Positions 8,341-19,001 of a DNA stretch of 64,000 nucleotides are shown in pieces (position 1 is the first letter of the stretch; every line of letters begins with the position of its first letter). The DNA is taken from assembly GCF_002085925.2 (NCBI RefSeq), contig NZ_CP053562.1:2865501-2929500 (forward strand), in the 5' to 3' direction. The position numbers and the translations under genes are program-made. Below the pieces are notes generated by a model. It worked only from the letters and a program-made list of their open reading frames with translations, ran no database searches and was not told where the DNA came from. This DNA is from Thioclava electrotropha. Lineage in GTDB: Bacteria > Pseudomonadota > Alphaproteobacteria > Rhodobacterales > Rhodobacteraceae.

Positions 8341-10104
8341 CATTTTCGGCTCGGTGTCCGGAGTGCCAGCCGCCACGCTGTCGAGCGCCAGCGCAGAAAC
8401 CGGGGTCAGCGTCACCTTGTTCTGCGCATCGACATACCAGTCCTCGATCCCCTGAACCGATTCCGGCCAGGCCGAGAGCATCACCACCACCGAACCGTTG
8501 CGCTCCGCCTCGAAATCAGCGCGCGCCAGCATCCGCGAGATCACGGCAGCCTTCTCGCGCCCGTCATCGATCACCCGCCAGACCTGTGCGCGCGGCAGAT
8601 CGGCGGAGGTCGCGATCTGGTTGGCGCTGTCGAAGCCTTTCTTCTGGGTGACCACTCCCAGCCCGCCGCGGCTGAGCGCCGAGATCATCTGGCGCGCAAG
8701 CGGGCGGTTGTTCTGGAATTGCGGCTGCGGCGGCTCCACGACGGCGACCGCCTCGGGGATCACGTGACGCCAGGCCTCGAGCGCCACCTCGACATCCTCG
8801 GGCGCGGCGTTCGCGGGCAGTCCGGCTGCGAGGATCGCGACCTCGAACCCCGCCGCGCGGAAGGCTTTCGCATCGTCGGCCGCGCCGTCGCGGGTCGGAT
8901 CGATCGCGATGGTCATCGGCAGATCGCTCGCCGTGATCGTCGCCGGGTCGAGCCCGCCCGCCGCCACGCCCGGATCGATCAGCACGAGCGAGATTTGCGG
9001 CTTGTCGCTGATCGGTGCGGGGGCTGCGAATTTCTGGATCGGGTTCAGATCGGCTGCATCGACCGCCGCGACCTCGGGCATGTCCTGCGCGGACTGCGCG
9101 TCGGAGCCCTCCTCCGTCGAAGGCGCGGTCGAAGGCGTCACTTGCGGCAGGCGATCCACCACCACACCGGGCGCGGATTTGAACCCACCCATCGGCTTGC
9201 CCGGCATCGACGGGGCTTCCTGCAACGAAAAGACGCGCGGCTTGATCGGGGCCGCATCCCCAGCTTGCGGAAGGGCGCGCCCGGCGGGCAGGTCCGGGCT
9301 TGCGGCCGGATCGCTTGAGATCTCGGGCTTGTCGGCCTGCGCGGTGTCGATGCCCTCGCCCTCGGGCGGCAACTGATCCGGCGCGGGCATATCACCGAGC
9401 GACGGGGCCGCTTGGGGCGCCGCCTCGGGGGGCGTGATCTCGGCCTCGGGCAGTGCGGGCATCTCATTCGCCGCGACGGTCGTTTCGCCCTCATCCGCAG
9501 GCGGTGTCGCTTGCTCGGGCGCTTTCGGCGGCTGCAAGGTCACGTCGGGCAGCGCGGGCATTTCGGCTGCGGGCGCAGTTTCAGCGGTCTGCTCCGGCTG
9601 CGCTTCGGGCGCGGGCGCAGCGGCAACCTCGGGCGTGGCATCGGGCGCGGGCGCGCCTTGCAAAGAGGCAGGCGGGGCGCTGTCGGGTTGGGCCCCTGCC
9701 TCCGGCGCGACCGGCTCTGCGAGCGCCACGGCCTCCCCGTCCGCCTCGGGACGCGGTTCGGCCATGTCGGTCGCCATCTCCGGGCGTGCGGCGCTTTGGA
9801 TTTCGTCGGCACTGGGCGGCGCGAGGCTCGGCTGCGGCTCGGACACGCGCGGCGTCTTGGTCGGCGCTGAAATCGGCGCCCCGTCCGGCGTCGGCATCGC
9901 GGGCGTGCGATCGGTCGCAGGGCGCGAGAAATCGGAGCCCGCAGGCAGGTCCACATTCGCGGGTTCTTCGGGCGTCAGGCTTCCGGCGAGCTTGATCTCT
10001 GCGCCGGGCTCTTTCGGCGCCGGGAAGATCAACGACATCACGCCCGCACCAAGTACCGCGACCAGCAGACCGGCCAGTCCGCCCTTCATCACAGATCGCA
10101 TCAT
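8323..10104 (-). CDS. Divergent polysaccharide deacetylase family protein with long Pro/Ala/Glu linker
   Basis: Encodes 593 residues. An N-terminal membrane segment (about residues 8-28) is followed by roughly 320 residues of low-complexity Pro-, Ala- and Glu-rich sequence. The C-terminal domain, about residue 370 to the end (PQISLVLIDPGVAAGGLD onward), resembles the divergent polysaccharide deacetylase (YibQ-like) family, a cell-envelope-associated group whose substrate is unsettled. A GGAGGCAGGC site precedes the ATG; a second ATG is the very next codon. It lies antisense between trpE and trpG. The linker is compatible with spanning the periplasm or peptidoglycan, which is inference. Confidence 0.8.
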   Translation of the reverse strand: MMRSVMKGGLAGLLVAVLGAGVMSLIFPAPKEPGAEIKLAGSLTPEEPANVDLPAGSDFSRPATDRTPAMPTPDGAPISAPTKTPRVSEPQPSLAPPSADEIQSAARPEMATDMAEPRPEADGEAVALAEPVAPEAGAQPDSAPPASLQGAPAPDATPEVAAAPAPEAQPEQTAETAPAAEMPALPDVTLQPPKAPEQATPPADEGETTVAANEMPALPEAEITPPEAAPQAAPSLGDMPAPDQLPPEGEGIDTAQADKPEISSDPAASPDLPAGRALPQAGDAAPIKPRVFSLQEAPSMPGKPMGGFKSAPGVVVDRLPQVTPSTAPSTEEGSDAQSAQDMPEVAAVDAADLNPIQKFAAPAPISDKPQISLVLIDPGVAAGGLDPATITASDLPMTIAIDPTRDGAADDAKAFRAAGFEVAILAAGLPANAAPEDVEVALEAWRHVIPEAVAVVEPPQPQFQNNRPLARQMISALSRGGLGVVTQKKGFDSANQIATSADLPRAQVWRVIDDGREKAAVISRMLARADFEAERNGSVVVMLSAWPESVQGIEDWYVDAQNKVTLTPVSALALDSVAAGTPDTEPKMENAGQ

Positions 10105-10285
10105 TGCCTGCCTCCATCTTCACCGCTCTTGATGCGCGGCTTTTCCCGGGGACTGCCCTTGACCCCGACCCTTCGCTGATAGCATCTATAGCCCGACCCG
10201 TTCCCCGGTTCACCCCCCTTGATAAGCGCATCGGCGCTTGTGTGCGTGGGGGACGCCGGGGGCCAACAAACGAAAGGGCCCGGCC

Positions 10286-10879
10286 ATGCTGCTGCTCATC
10301 GATAATTATGACAGCTTCACCTATAATTTGGTGCACTATTTTGGCGAGCTGGGCGCCGATGTGAAGGTCTGGCGTAACGACGCGCTGAACGTGCAAGACG
10401 CGATGGGCATGGGCGCCGAGGCGATCGTGCTGTCCCCCGGCCCCTGCGACCCCGATCAGGCGGGCATCTGCTTGCCGCTGGTGATGGCCGCGGCCGAGGC
10501 GAAACTGCCTCTGTTCGGCGTCTGCCTGGGGCATCAGACCATCGGTCAGGCCTTCGGCGGGAAAGTCGTGCGCGCCTCCGAGATCGTGCATGGCAAGATG
10601 GGCGAGATCCGCCACGAGGGCAAAGGCTGCTTCAAGGGCCTGCCCTCTCCGCTGAAAGCGACGCGCTACCACTCGCTGATCGTGGAGCGCGAGAGCCTGC
10701 CCGACTGCCTCGAGATCACCGCCGAGCTGGACGACAGCACGATCATGGGTCTGCGTCATCGCGAGCTGCCGATCGAGGGCGTGCAATTCCACCCGGAATC
10801 CATCGCCTCCGAGCATGGCCACGCAATGCTGAAGAATTTCCTGACAGAGGCAGGCGTCAGCCTGAAGGTGCCCGCATGA
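10286..10879 (+). CDS. trpG: Anthranilate synthase component II (glutamine amidotransferase)
   Basis: Encodes 197 residues of a class I glutamine amidotransferase that hydrolyses glutamine and channels ammonia to TrpE. The nucleophile cysteine is in [17 protein letters not shown] and the His-Glu pair is in [23 protein letters not shown] is the usual start. A GTG opening at 10238 adds residues with no family match, so the ATG at 10286 is used. The stop overlaps the trpD start by 4 nt (ATGA). A para-aminobenzoate role (PabA) is possible for this family, but the trpDC context supports trpG. Confidence 0.95.
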   Translation: MLLLIDNYDSFTYNLVHYFGELGADVKVWRNDALNVQDAMGMGAEAIVLSPGPCDPDQAGICLPLVMAAAEAKLPLFGVCLGHQTIGQAFGGKVVRASEIVHGKMGEIRHEGKGCFKGLPSPLKATRYHSLIVERESLPDCLEITAELDDSTIMGLRHRELPIEGVQFHPESIASEHGHAMLKNFLTEAGVSLKVPA

Positions 10880-11910
10880 GCCAGCCGATGAGCGAAGCGA
10901 TGAAGCCGCTGATCTTTGCGGCGTCCGAAGGTCCGCTGAGCCGCGCGCAGGCCGAAATGGCATTCCAGTTGCTGTTCGAAGGCGAAGCCTCGCCCGCACA
11001 GGTCGGCGGTTTGCTGATGGCGCTGCGGGCGCGCGGGGAATCCGTGTCGGAATATGCCGCCGCCGCCGCCGCGATGCGTGCGAAATGCGTGCCGGTCAAT
11101 GCCCCCGAGGGCGCCATGGATATCGTGGGCACCGGCGGCGACGGGATGCACACGCTCAATATCTCGACGGCTGCGGCCTTCGTCGTGGCGGGCGCGGGCG
11201 TGCCGGTCGCGAAACACGGCAACCGCGCGGCCTCGTCGAAATCGGGCACGGCGGATGTGCAATCCGAGCTGGGCATCGACGTGATGGCCGGTCCCGAGGC
11301 GACCGAGCGCGGTCTGGCCGAGGCCAATATCGGCTTCATGATGGCGCAGATCCACCACCCCGCGATGCGCCACGTCATGCCGGTGCGTCAGGAACTGGGC
11401 TGCAAGACCATCTTCAACATCCTCGGCCCCCTGACCAACCCCGCGGGCGTGAAGCGGCAGCTGACCGGGGCTTTCGCGCCCGACCTGATCTTCCCGATGG
11501 CCGAGACGCTGCAGATGCTCGGCTCCGAGAAGGCATGGCTGGTGCATGGCTCGGACGGGACCGACGAGATCACCATTTGCGGCACGACCGAAGTCGCCGC
11601 GCTGGAGAACGGCCGCATCGAGTCGATCCAGATCCATCCCGAGGATGCGGGCCTGCCCGTGCACAAGTTCAAGGATCTGGTCGGCGGCACGGCGGCCGAG
11701 AACGCCACCGCCCTGCGCGCGCTGATGGATGGCGAGGCTTCGGCCTATCGCGACGCGGTGATCTTCAACGCCGCCGCCGCGCTTGTCGTGGCCGACAAGG
11801 TCGCGGATCTCAAATCCGGGGCTGAAATGGCCGCCGAGAGCATCGACAGCGGGAAGGCGAAGACGGCGCTGGAAACGCTGGCCCGCATCACCCAGGAGGT
11901 CGCCGGATGA
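10876..11910 (+). CDS. trpD: Anthranilate phosphoribosyltransferase
   Basis: Encodes 344 residues. The enzyme joins anthranilate to PRPP, the second step of tryptophan synthesis from chorismate. Diagnostic motifs are [17 protein letters not shown] (PRPP pyrophosphate and magnesium site) and [37 protein letters not shown] and [10 protein letters not shown] follow as in the family. It overlaps trpG and trpC by 4 nt on each side. Confidence 0.97.
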   Translation: MSQPMSEAMKPLIFAASEGPLSRAQAEMAFQLLFEGEASPAQVGGLLMALRARGESVSEYAAAAAAMRAKCVPVNAPEGAMDIVGTGGDGMHTLNISTAAAFVVAGAGVPVAKHGNRAASSKSGTADVQSELGIDVMAGPEATERGLAEANIGFMMAQIHHPAMRHVMPVRQELGCKTIFNILGPLTNPAGVKRQLTGAFAPDLIFPMAETLQMLGSEKAWLVHGSDGTDEITICGTTEVAALENGRIESIQIHPEDAGLPVHKFKDLVGGTAAENATALRALMDGEASAYRDAVIFNAAAALVVADKVADLKSGAEMAAESIDSGKAKTALETLARITQEVAG

Positions 11911-12704
11911 GCACGATCCTCGACAAGATCAAAGCCTATAAGCTGGAAGAGATCAAAGCGGCCAAAGCCGCGCGCCCGCTGAGCGAAGTTGAAGCTCAGG
12001 CCAAGGCGCAGGCGCCCACGCGCGGTTTTGCCAACGCCCTGACTGCTAAGGCGGAAACGGGCTACGGGCTGATCGCCGAGATCAAGAAGGCCTCGCCCTC
12101 GAAAGGCCTGATCCGCCCCGATTTCGACCCGCCTTCGCTCGCGAAAGCCTATGAAGAGGGCGGCGCGGCTTGCCTGTCGGTGCTGACCGACACGCCCTCG
12201 TTCCAGGGCGCGCCGGAATTCCTGTCGGCGGCGCGCGCGGCCTGTTCGCTGCCCGCTTTGCGCAAGGATTTCCTCTATGACACCTATCAGGTCGCGGAAG
12301 CCCGTGCCTGGGGTGCCGATTGCATCCTGATCATCATGGCTTCGGTCGAGGATGATCTGGCCGCCGAGCTGGAAGACGCAGCCTTCGGCTGGGGCATGGA
12401 TGTGCTCGTCGAAGTGCATGACATGGAAGAGACCGAACGCGCGCTCAAACATCTCAAATCGCCGCTTCTGGGCGTGAACAACCGCAACCTGAAGACCTTC
12501 GAGGTCACGCTCGACGTGACCCGCGAACTTGCGCCGAGCATCCTCGCCGAGGGCCGCGATCTGGTCTGCGAGAGCGGCATCTTCACCCGCGACGACATGG
12601 CCGCGATGGCCGAAGTCGGCGCGCGCCGCTTCCTGATCGGCGAGAGCCTGATGCGGCAGGACGATGTCGCGGGCGCCACCCGGACGCTTCTGGAGGTCGC
12701 ATGA
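11907..12704 (+). CDS. trpC: Indole-3-glycerol phosphate synthase
   Basis: Encodes 265 residues of the TIM-barrel enzyme that closes the indole ring. Motifs seen are [18 protein letters not shown] (catalytic Lys and Ser region), [40 protein letters not shown] and ESGIF. It is monofunctional; no TrpF domain is attached. It overlaps trpD and moaC by 4 nt, tying tryptophan synthesis to molybdopterin genes in one transcript. Confidence 0.97.
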   Translation: MSTILDKIKAYKLEEIKAAKAARPLSEVEAQAKAQAPTRGFANALTAKAETGYGLIAEIKKASPSKGLIRPDFDPPSLAKAYEEGGAACLSVLTDTPSFQGAPEFLSAARAACSLPALRKDFLYDTYQVAEARAWGADCILIIMASVEDDLAAELEDAAFGWGMDVLVEVHDMEETERALKHLKSPLLGVNNRNLKTFEVTLDVTRELAPSILAEGRDLVCESGIFTRDDMAAMAEVGARRFLIGESLMRQDDVAGATRTLLEVA

Positions 12705-13186
12705 GCCTGTCGCATTTCGACAAGGACGGTCAGGCCCATATGGTCGACGTCTCCGATAAGGAGGTGACCGACCGCATCGCCGTGGCCGAGGGCCGCGTGG
12801 TGATGCTACCCGAGACGCTGGACTATGTCCTGAAGGGCACCGCGAAGAAGGGCGACGTTCTGGGCATCGCACGGATCGCGGGCATCATGGCCGCGAAGAA
12901 GACATCCGACCTGATCCCGCTCTGTCATCCCCTACCGATCACCAAGGTCACGCTCGATCTGGAGCCCGACGAGGCGCTGCCCGGCGTGCGCGTCCGTGCC
13001 ACCGTGAAGACCTCGGGCCAGACCGGCGTCGAGATGGAGGCGCTGACAGCGGTCTCGGCGGCGGCGCTGACGGTCTATGACATGCTCAAGGCGGTCGAGA
13101 AATCCATGCAGATCGAGGGTATCCGCGTCGTGCTGAAAGACGGCGGGAAATCCGGCAAATACGAGGCCGAAGGGAGCGCATCATGA
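12701..13186 (+). CDS. moaC: Cyclic pyranopterin monophosphate synthase
   Basis: Encodes 161 residues. MoaC, with MoaA, converts GTP to cyclic pyranopterin monophosphate, the first molybdopterin intermediate. The core [18 protein letters not shown], the [18 protein letters not shown] helix and [19 protein letters not shown] are all present. It overlaps trpC and moeA by 4 nt each, so it is translationally coupled to both. The SoxC dehydrogenase encoded 23 kb away needs molybdenum cofactor, a downstream use of this pathway. Confidence 0.96.
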   Translation: MSLSHFDKDGQAHMVDVSDKEVTDRIAVAEGRVVMLPETLDYVLKGTAKKGDVLGIARIAGIMAAKKTSDLIPLCHPLPITKVTLDLEPDEALPGVRVRATVKTSGQTGVEMEALTAVSAAALTVYDMLKAVEKSMQIEGIRVVLKDGGKSGKYEAEGSAS

Positions 13187-14373
13187 GCCTGTTGCCCGTC
13201 GAAGAGGCGCTGGAAAAGGTTCTGGCACTGGTCGAACCGCTGGGCACCGAACGCGTGAGCCTGCGCCACGCGCTTGGCCGTGTGATGGCGGAGCCCGCCA
13301 CGGCGCAACTGACCCAGCCGCCCTTCTCGGGCTCGGCGATGGATGGCTACTGGATCGACGTGGCCGACCACCTGCCCGGCGCGACGCTCACCGTCGAGGG
13401 CGAGGCCGCCGCCGGTCGCGCCTATGACGGCACGCCGACTCCGGGCCAAGCCGTGCGCATCTTCACCGGCGCACCGGTGCCGGGCCCGAATGGCGTGGTC
13501 GTTCTGCAGGAGAACGTGACGCGTGAAGGCGATACGATCACCCTGCCGCAAGAGCTTGAAACCCATAACAATATCCGCCCCAAGGGTCAGGACTTCGCGC
13601 AGGGCGAGAGCTTCTGCCCCGACCGCCCGCTGACCGCGCGCGACCTCGGGCTGCTGGCCGCGATGAACGTGGCCGCGGTGGCCGTGCGCCGCCGCCCCAT
13701 CGTCGCGATCATCGCCACGGGCGACGAGCTGGTGATGCCGGGCGAAGAGCCGGGGCCGGACCAGATCATCTGCTCCAACAGCTTCATCGTCGCGGCACTG
13801 GCCGAACGCATGGGCGCTGAGGTCCGCATGCTGCCGATCGCGCGCGACGACCGCGACAGCTTGCGCACCGTGTTCGACCTCGCGAAAGGCGCCGATCTGG
13901 TGGTGACCTCGGGCGGCGCCTCTGTCGGTGCGCATGATCTGGTGGGCGAAGTGGCCGGGGAGCTGGGGCTCGACCGCAGCTTCTGGAAGATCGCGATGCG
14001 TCCCGGCAAGCCCTTGATGGCGGGCCGGATGGGCGATGCGGCCATGCTGGGCCTGCCGGGCAACCCGGTCTCGGCCACGGTCTGCGCAGAGCTGTTCCTG
14101 CGCCCGATGCTGCGCAAGCTTTCGGGTCTGCCGCCGGAAAGCCGCGTGCAACAGGCGATCCTTGCGACCGATACCGGCCCGACCGGCCCGCGCACCCATT
14201 ACATGCGCGCCACCCTCGCACCCGGCGATCCCCTGCCCCGCGTCACGCCCTTCGACAATCAGGACTCCGCGATGCTGAGCATCCTGTCGCAGGCCGATTG
14301 CCTGCTGATCCGACCCTTGGGCGACGGACCGCGCAAGGCAGGCGAGACGGTCGAGATCCTGCCGCTGGACTGA
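13183..14373 (+). CDS. moeA: Molybdopterin molybdenumtransferase
   Basis: Encodes 396 residues. MoeA inserts molybdate into adenylated molybdopterin. The N-terminal [14 protein letters not shown] motif is typical. The central MoCF_biosynth domain shows [38 protein letters not shown] and [11 protein letters not shown]-terminal beta domain ends the protein. It is the last gene of the trpGDC-moaC-moeA unit and is followed by the lexA promoter 20 bp beyond its stop. Confidence 0.96.
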   Translation: MSLLPVEEALEKVLALVEPLGTERVSLRHALGRVMAEPATAQLTQPPFSGSAMDGYWIDVADHLPGATLTVEGEAAAGRAYDGTPTPGQAVRIFTGAPVPGPNGVVVLQENVTREGDTITLPQELETHNNIRPKGQDFAQGESFCPDRPLTARDLGLLAAMNVAAVAVRRRPIVAIIATGDELVMPGEEPGPDQIICSNSFIVAALAERMGAEVRMLPIARDDRDSLRTVFDLAKGADLVVTSGGASVGAHDLVGEVAGELGLDRSFWKIAMRPGKPLMAGRMGDAAMLGLPGNPVSATVCAELFLRPMLRKLSGLPPESRVQQAILATDTGPTGPRTHYMRATLAPGDPLPRVTPFDNQDSAMLSILSQADCLLIRPLGDGPRKAGETVEILPLD

Positions 14374-14392
14374 GCCGCCCCCGCCGCGGGCG

Positions 14393-14421
14393 TTGACAGG
14401 CCCCGTGAACAAGGGTAGAAC
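14393..14421 (+). promoter_or_regulatory. lexA promoter with overlapping SOS (LexA) box
   Basis: A -35 TTGACA (14393-14398) and a -10 TAGAAC (14416-14421) are 17 bp apart. Overlapping the -10 is GAAC-N7-GAAC (14407-14421), whose complement GTTC-N7-GTTC is the direct-repeat SOS box known from Rhodobacter and other alphaproteobacteria. Bound LexA would cover the -10, so the gene should repress itself. Confidence 0.9.
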
Positions 14422-14464
14422 AATCCTTGAACATGTGCCTTGACCGGGGAACGGAGGGTCGCGG

Positions 14465-15181
14465 ATGCTGACGCGCAAGCAGCTGGAATTGCTGGAATTC
14501 ATTCAAAAACGGATGATGAAGGACGGTGTTCCACCCTCTTTCGACGAGATGAAGGACGCGCTGGACCTGCGCTCGAAATCCGGCATCCACCGTTTGATTA
14601 CCGCTCTGGAAGAACGTGGCTTCATCCGCCGCCTCGCCCATCGGGCCCGCGCGATCGAGATCGTGAAACTACCCGAGGCTCTGGAGAAGAAATTCGGCGC
14701 GCCCGCGGGCGACAGCGCTGGCAGCTTCGCGCCGCAGGTGATCGAGGGCGACAAGACCGACCCGCCGCGCGGCGCGATGCCGGTCGACGTGATCCACGCG
14801 CTGGAACTGCCGGTGATGGGCCGGATCGCCGCCGGTGTCCCGATCGAGGCGATCTCGGAAGTCTCGCATCACGTCGCCGTCCCCGGCTCCATGCTGAGCG
14901 GACGCGGAGAGCATTACGCGCTCGAAGTCAAAGGCGACTCGATGATCGAGGCGGGCATCAACGACGGCGATGTCGTGGTGATCCGCGAACAGGGCACCGC
15001 CGACAACGGCGATATCGTCGTCGCGCTTGTTGAGGGCCATGAGGCGACGCTGAAGCGCTTCTACCGTCGCAGCGGGATGATCGCGCTGGAAGCCGCGAAC
15101 CCGGCCTATGAGACGCGGCTGCTGCGCGACGATCAGGTGAAGGTGCAGGGGCGGCTCGTCGGGCTGATCCGCAGCTACTGA
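14465..15181 (+). CDS. lexA: SOS repressor LexA
   Basis: Encodes 238 residues. An N-terminal winged helix ([16 protein letters not shown] onward, with [19 protein letters not shown] as recognition region) is joined to an S24 autoprotease domain. The cleavage bond is A123-G124 in [11 protein letters not shown]. The catalytic pair is S159 ([10 protein letters not shown]) and K197 (EATLKRFYR). RecA filaments trigger self-cleavage after DNA damage. It stands behind its own SOS-box promoter and in front of a clear terminator, so it is a single-gene unit between the trp-moa operon and comEC. Confidence 0.97.
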   Translation: MLTRKQLELLEFIQKRMMKDGVPPSFDEMKDALDLRSKSGIHRLITALEERGFIRRLAHRARAIEIVKLPEALEKKFGAPAGDSAGSFAPQVIEGDKTDPPRGAMPVDVIHALELPVMGRIAAGVPIEAISEVSHHVAVPGSMLSGRGEHYALEVKGDSMIEAGINDGDVVVIREQGTADNGDIVVALVEGHEATLKRFYRRSGMIALEAANPAYETRLLRDDQVKVQGRLVGLIRSY

Positions 15182-15200
15182 GATTTGGTGAATTCCTGGG

Positions 15201-15228
15201 AAAGAGCGTCTTGCCGGGCGCTCTTTTT
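15201..15228 (+). terminator. Rho-independent terminator of lexA
   Basis: Stem AAAGAGCG (15201-15208) with CGCTCTTT (15219-15226) encloses a 10-nt loop and continues into TT, so a U-rich end follows the stem. It sits 20 nt beyond the lexA stop. Confidence 0.85.
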
Positions 15229-15250
15229 CGTATGTCGCGCCGGTTGCGTG

Positions 15251-15290
15251 GGCGGGAGCCTCCGGCGGGGATATTTGGAAAGAGCAAAGA
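15251..15290 (+). repeat. GGGATATTT intergenic element, copy b
   Basis: Plus strand reads GCCTCCGGCGGGGATATTT then GGAAAGAGCAAAGA. The first 19 bases match copies a and f exactly. It fills the space between the lexA terminator and the comEC stop and points into the comEC 3' end. Confidence 0.7.
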
Positions 15291-17414
15291 TCAGGGGCGC
15301 GTCCAGAGGCGGCGGCCTTTGATTTGCGCGGTCGTCGTGACTTCGCCCGTGGCGCTGATGGCGACAGCGCCAGTGCCGCGCAGGCGCGCCGCGTCCCACA
15401 GATCGCAAGGGCCCGTGGGGTGGTCGACCCTGGTGGAAATCACGACAATGCCGCCCTTCGCGCAAATCGCAGGCAGGGCCTCTTTTGCCGATTTTCCCGT
15501 GAGATGGGCGAGCGGGGCGCGTCGAAACTGCGCAATCCGCGCACCGCGTGGACCAGAGAAAGCAGGTCGCGCCGCGGCCTCGTCCAGCGTGGCCTCGTCG
15601 CCATCCGCTGCCAGCCAGCGTTCGGAGATGAACCCCGCACCCGGTTTCAACAGTGCCCGGCCCAGCGGCGTCATCAGACCGACCTGCTGCGCCTCGGGCG
15701 CGATCAGCAGCGCCGGACGCTCCGCCCCGGCGCGCAGCCAAATGGCGCCGCCCAGAAGGATCAGACCGATGCTCGCACTGCGCCCGGCCCCGCGCGTCAG
15801 GATCGCCCCCAACGCGCCAAGCGCAATCAAAGGGATCACCCACGGCCCCGGCTGGACGATCGCGAGAACCGAGCCGTCGAGGCCACTCACCCACTCCGCC
15901 ACGCGCAAGATCCACGCTGTGCCTTGCCCCATCGCCCAAAGCGCGGGCCCGGCGAGACCGAGGGGCGCGAGCAGTGCTGCGAGCACGCCCATCGGCATGA
16001 TCACGAGCCCCATTGCAGGCACCGCAAAGAGATTGGCCAGCACCCCGTATTCCGAAAGCCTGTGAAACTGCGCCGCCACGATCGGTGCGGTGGCCCCACC
16101 TGCGATGAGCGAGGTCGCAACCAGCATCAGCACCGGGCGCAGCAGGCGCGGCAGATGGCGCGCCGCGCGGGTCCACGGCCCCAGCGCCACGATCAGCGCG
16201 GTGGTCGCAGCGAAGGACATCTGGAAGCCGGGCTCGGTCAGGCTCTCGGGCTGCCAGATCATGAGGAGCGTCGCGGCGAGCGCGACGGTGCGCAGGCTCA
16301 GCGCACGCCGATCGAAGAGCACGGCAAGGAGCATGATCGACACCATGATCCAGGCACGTTGCGTCGAAATCGCAGGCCCCGCGAGCCAGAGGTAGCCGCT
16401 GGCCGCTATCAGCGCCGCAATGGCGGCCAGTTTCTTCGTAGGCCAGATCAGGGCGGGGCGCCCCGCCAGCGCCAGCCCGTAACGCACCAGACCGAAAACG
16501 AAGCCCGCTAGCATCCCCATATGCAGCCCGGAAATCGCGATCAGATGGGCGAGGCTGGAGCGGCGCATCACCTCGCGCGTGGCCTCGCTCAACCCGGAGC
16601 GGTCGCCCGTCATCAGCGCCGCCGCGACCGCGCCGGGCTGGCCCGCGATCCGCGCCTGGATCGCCGCCGAGAGCCGCATCCGCGCACGATGCGCCGCCAT
16701 CGCCCAGTCGCCGGGATCGGGCGGCGCAATGCGCAGCACCGGCGCGCGGGTATAACCGATCGCGCCGAGGCGATCGAACCAAGCGGTGCGGCGAAAATCG
16801 TAATCCCTTGGGGCCGCTGGCGGCGGCGGGGGCGAGAGATTCGCCGTGAGCATGACCTGCGTGCCGGGCTCGGGGCTGAACTGACTTTGATCGCCATGCA
16901 GCGTCACGCGCACCCGCGCCGGGGTCTTGGCGGGGGGAATCCAGTCGATCCGCACTCGGTCCAGCGTCAGCCGGATCAGGTCGGAGCGCGCGCGATCGAT
17001 CTTCACGATCCGCCCACTGACGGGGCCGTAATAGCGATATTGCAGCACCGGCGCCGCGACGAGATGGGCGCGCAGCCCCGCAAGCAACAGCCCCAGCGCC
17101 GCCAAGGCGATCAGCGCCGCAGGCACCCGGAGCCACGCCGCACCGCGCAGCCAAAGCGTCAGCGAGACCGCGCAGATTACGAGCGTGCTCAGGTAGATAG
17201 GCCATCCCGGCTCGATCCCGAGGGTGAAATACGCCCCGACCCCGACGCCGAGCGCCACCGGCATCCACAGGAAAAGCTGCGCGCGCGCCCGCGCCAGAGC
17301 GCCCAGCGGATCGGAGAGCCCCCCGAAGAGCGCCACGATCAAACGCGGAGCGCGGCCCGCGCCCGTCGCACCCTCCGCCTGCGCCCAGTCCCCGGGTTCG
17401 GCATTGATCGCCAT
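15291..17414 (-). CDS. comEC: ComEC/Rec2-family DNA-uptake channel protein
   Basis: Encodes 707 residues of a polytopic membrane protein. An N-terminal DUF4131-like part has several hydrophobic segments and an OB-like stretch (RVTLHGDQSQFSPEPGTQVM). The central competence domain shows LTGDRSGLSEATREVMRRS in altered form and LAHLIAISGLHMGMLAGFVF, the family hallmark. Multiple helices follow, with SFAATTALIVALGP. The C-terminal metallo-hydrolase-like domain seems shortened, as in many Rhodobacterales versions. ComEC forms the inner-membrane channel for single-stranded DNA in transformation. It is convergent with lexA and divergent from gltX. Confidence 0.9.
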   Translation of the reverse strand: MAINAEPGDWAQAEGATGAGRAPRLIVALFGGLSDPLGALARARAQLFLWMPVALGVGVGAYFTLGIEPGWPIYLSTLVICAVSLTLWLRGAAWLRVPAALIALAALGLLLAGLRAHLVAAPVLQYRYYGPVSGRIVKIDRARSDLIRLTLDRVRIDWIPPAKTPARVRVTLHGDQSQFSPEPGTQVMLTANLSPPPPPAAPRDYDFRRTAWFDRLGAIGYTRAPVLRIAPPDPGDWAMAAHRARMRLSAAIQARIAGQPGAVAAALMTGDRSGLSEATREVMRRSSLAHLIAISGLHMGMLAGFVFGLVRYGLALAGRPALIWPTKKLAAIAALIAASGYLWLAGPAISTQRAWIMVSIMLLAVLFDRRALSLRTVALAATLLMIWQPESLTEPGFQMSFAATTALIVALGPWTRAARHLPRLLRPVLMLVATSLIAGGATAPIVAAQFHRLSEYGVLANLFAVPAMGLVIMPMGVLAALLAPLGLAGPALWAMGQGTAWILRVAEWVSGLDGSVLAIVQPGPWVIPLIALGALGAILTRGAGRSASIGLILLGGAIWLRAGAERPALLIAPEAQQVGLMTPLGRALLKPGAGFISERWLAADGDEATLDEAAARPAFSGPRGARIAQFRRAPLAHLTGKSAKEALPAICAKGGIVVISTRVDHPTGPCDLWDAARLRGTGAVAISATGEVTTTAQIKGRRLWTRP

Positions 17415-17527
17415 GCTTGTCCTCGGCCCCGTCCCTGCTTATGCATCGAGCCGAGAAAGCCTATGCGCTTGATGGTTTCCGATAGGTTAACGCGGGCCGG
17501 TAAGAGCCCGCGAAGAAAGGTCCCGAC

Positions 17528-18922
17528 ATGTCCGACCAGATTGTCACCCGTTTCGCCCCCTCGCCCACCGGCTATCTGCATATCGGCGGTGCGCGCACGG
17601 CCCTGTTCAACTGGCTCTATGCCCGTGGGCGCGGCGGCAAATTCCTGCTGCGTATCGAGGATACCGATCGCGAACGCTCCACCCCCGAGGCCACGGCGGC
17701 GATCCTGCAGGGGCTCGAATGGCTTGGGCTCGATTATGACGGCGACGTGGTGAGCCAGGCTGCGGGCGCGGCCCGCCATGCCGAGGTCGCCCATCAGATG
17801 CTGGAGAAGGGCCACGCCTATAAGTGCTTCTCCACGCAGGAAGAGATCGCGGCCTTCCGCGAGGACCCGGAGAACAAGGGGCAGATGTTCCCCTCGCCGT
17901 GGCGCGATGCCGATCCCGCGACGCATCCGGATGCGCCCTATGTGATCCGTCTGAAAGCGCCCCGCGAGGGCACGACCGTAATCACCGACGCCGTGCAGGG
18001 CGAGGTGACGATCCGCAACGATCAGCTCGATGACATGATTTGTTTACGTTCTGATGGCACACCCACCTACATGCTGGCCGTTGTCGTCGATGACCATGAT
18101 ATGGGCGTGACCCATGTGATCCGCGGGGACGACCATCTCGTCAATGCCGCGCGGCAGATGCTGGTCTATCGCGCGATGGGCTGGGACGTGCCCACCTTCG
18201 CGCATATCCCGCTGATCCACGGCCCCGACGGCAAGAAGCTGTCGAAGCGCCACGGCGCGGTCGGCCTCGAGCAGTATCAGGCGATGGGCTATCCCGCGAC
18301 GGGGATGCGCAACTACCTCGCGCGGCTCGGCTGGAGCCATGGCGACGACGAATTCTTCACCGACGATCAGGCGAAGGGATGGTTCGACATCACCGGCATC
18401 AACAAGGCGCCGGCGCGGCTCGATTTCAAGAAGCTCGAAAATATCTGCGGCCAGCATATCGCCATCACCGATGAGGCCGAATTGCTGCGCGAAATCGAAG
18501 GTTATCTCGCAGCTGCAGAAAAACCCCCGCTGGGTGACGCACAGAAAACTGCGCTTATGCGCACGCTTCCCATCGTGAAGGGCTCGGCAAAAATGCTCCC
18601 GCAACTCCTTGAAAAGGCGCATTTCTCGCTGACGCAGCGCCCGATCGAGATCGAAGAGAAAGCGGCCAAGGCGCTCGATGATGTATCCCGTGGTATACTG
18701 AGTGAATTGACCTTTGCGCTGCAACGCGCTAATTGGTCGCGGGAAGACCTGGAAGCCGCCGTCGGACAGGTTGCCGAAGCGCACGGACTGGGCCTTGGGA
18801 AGGTCGCTGCTCCGATGCGGGCGGCCTTGGCGGGGCGAGCGGCTACCCCCAGCGTATTCGATATGATGCTCGTTTTGGGCCAAGAGGAAACTCTGGCACG
18901 ACTCGACGATCAGGCGGCCTGA
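17528..18922 (+). CDS. gltX: Glutamate--tRNA ligase
   Basis: Encodes 464 residues of a class I aminoacyl-tRNA synthetase. The HIGH-type motif is in [20 protein letters not shown] and the KMSKS-type loop is [22 protein letters not shown] and [15 protein letters not shown] are the usual Glu-AMP site elements. Rhodobacterales often carry two GltX copies, one possibly charging tRNA-Gln for later amidation; sequence alone does not settle which this is. AAGGTCCCGAC precedes the ATG. It is divergent from comEC over 113 bp and lies 79 bp before gltA. Confidence 0.95.
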   Translation: MSDQIVTRFAPSPTGYLHIGGARTALFNWLYARGRGGKFLLRIEDTDRERSTPEATAAILQGLEWLGLDYDGDVVSQAAGAARHAEVAHQMLEKGHAYKCFSTQEEIAAFREDPENKGQMFPSPWRDADPATHPDAPYVIRLKAPREGTTVITDAVQGEVTIRNDQLDDMICLRSDGTPTYMLAVVVDDHDMGVTHVIRGDDHLVNAARQMLVYRAMGWDVPTFAHIPLIHGPDGKKLSKRHGAVGLEQYQAMGYPATGMRNYLARLGWSHGDDEFFTDDQAKGWFDITGINKAPARLDFKKLENICGQHIAITDEAELLREIEGYLAAAEKPPLGDAQKTALMRTLPIVKGSAKMLPQLLEKAHFSLTQRPIEIEEKAAKALDDVSRGILSELTFALQRANWSREDLEAAVGQVAEAHGLGLGKVAAPMRAALAGRAATPSVFDMMLVLGQEETLARLDDQAA

Positions 18923-19001
18923 GGCCTGGCCGCCCTCTCCGGACGCCTGTCCGGACGCGATAGACCGGCGCGGCCCAGCCGGAGGATGAAAGGGAATTTA
19001 C

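Noticed and set aside
15175..17268. 697-codon frame parallel to comEC
   Set aside because: Same strand but another frame inside comEC; Arg/Ala/Gly-rich with no recognisable domain.
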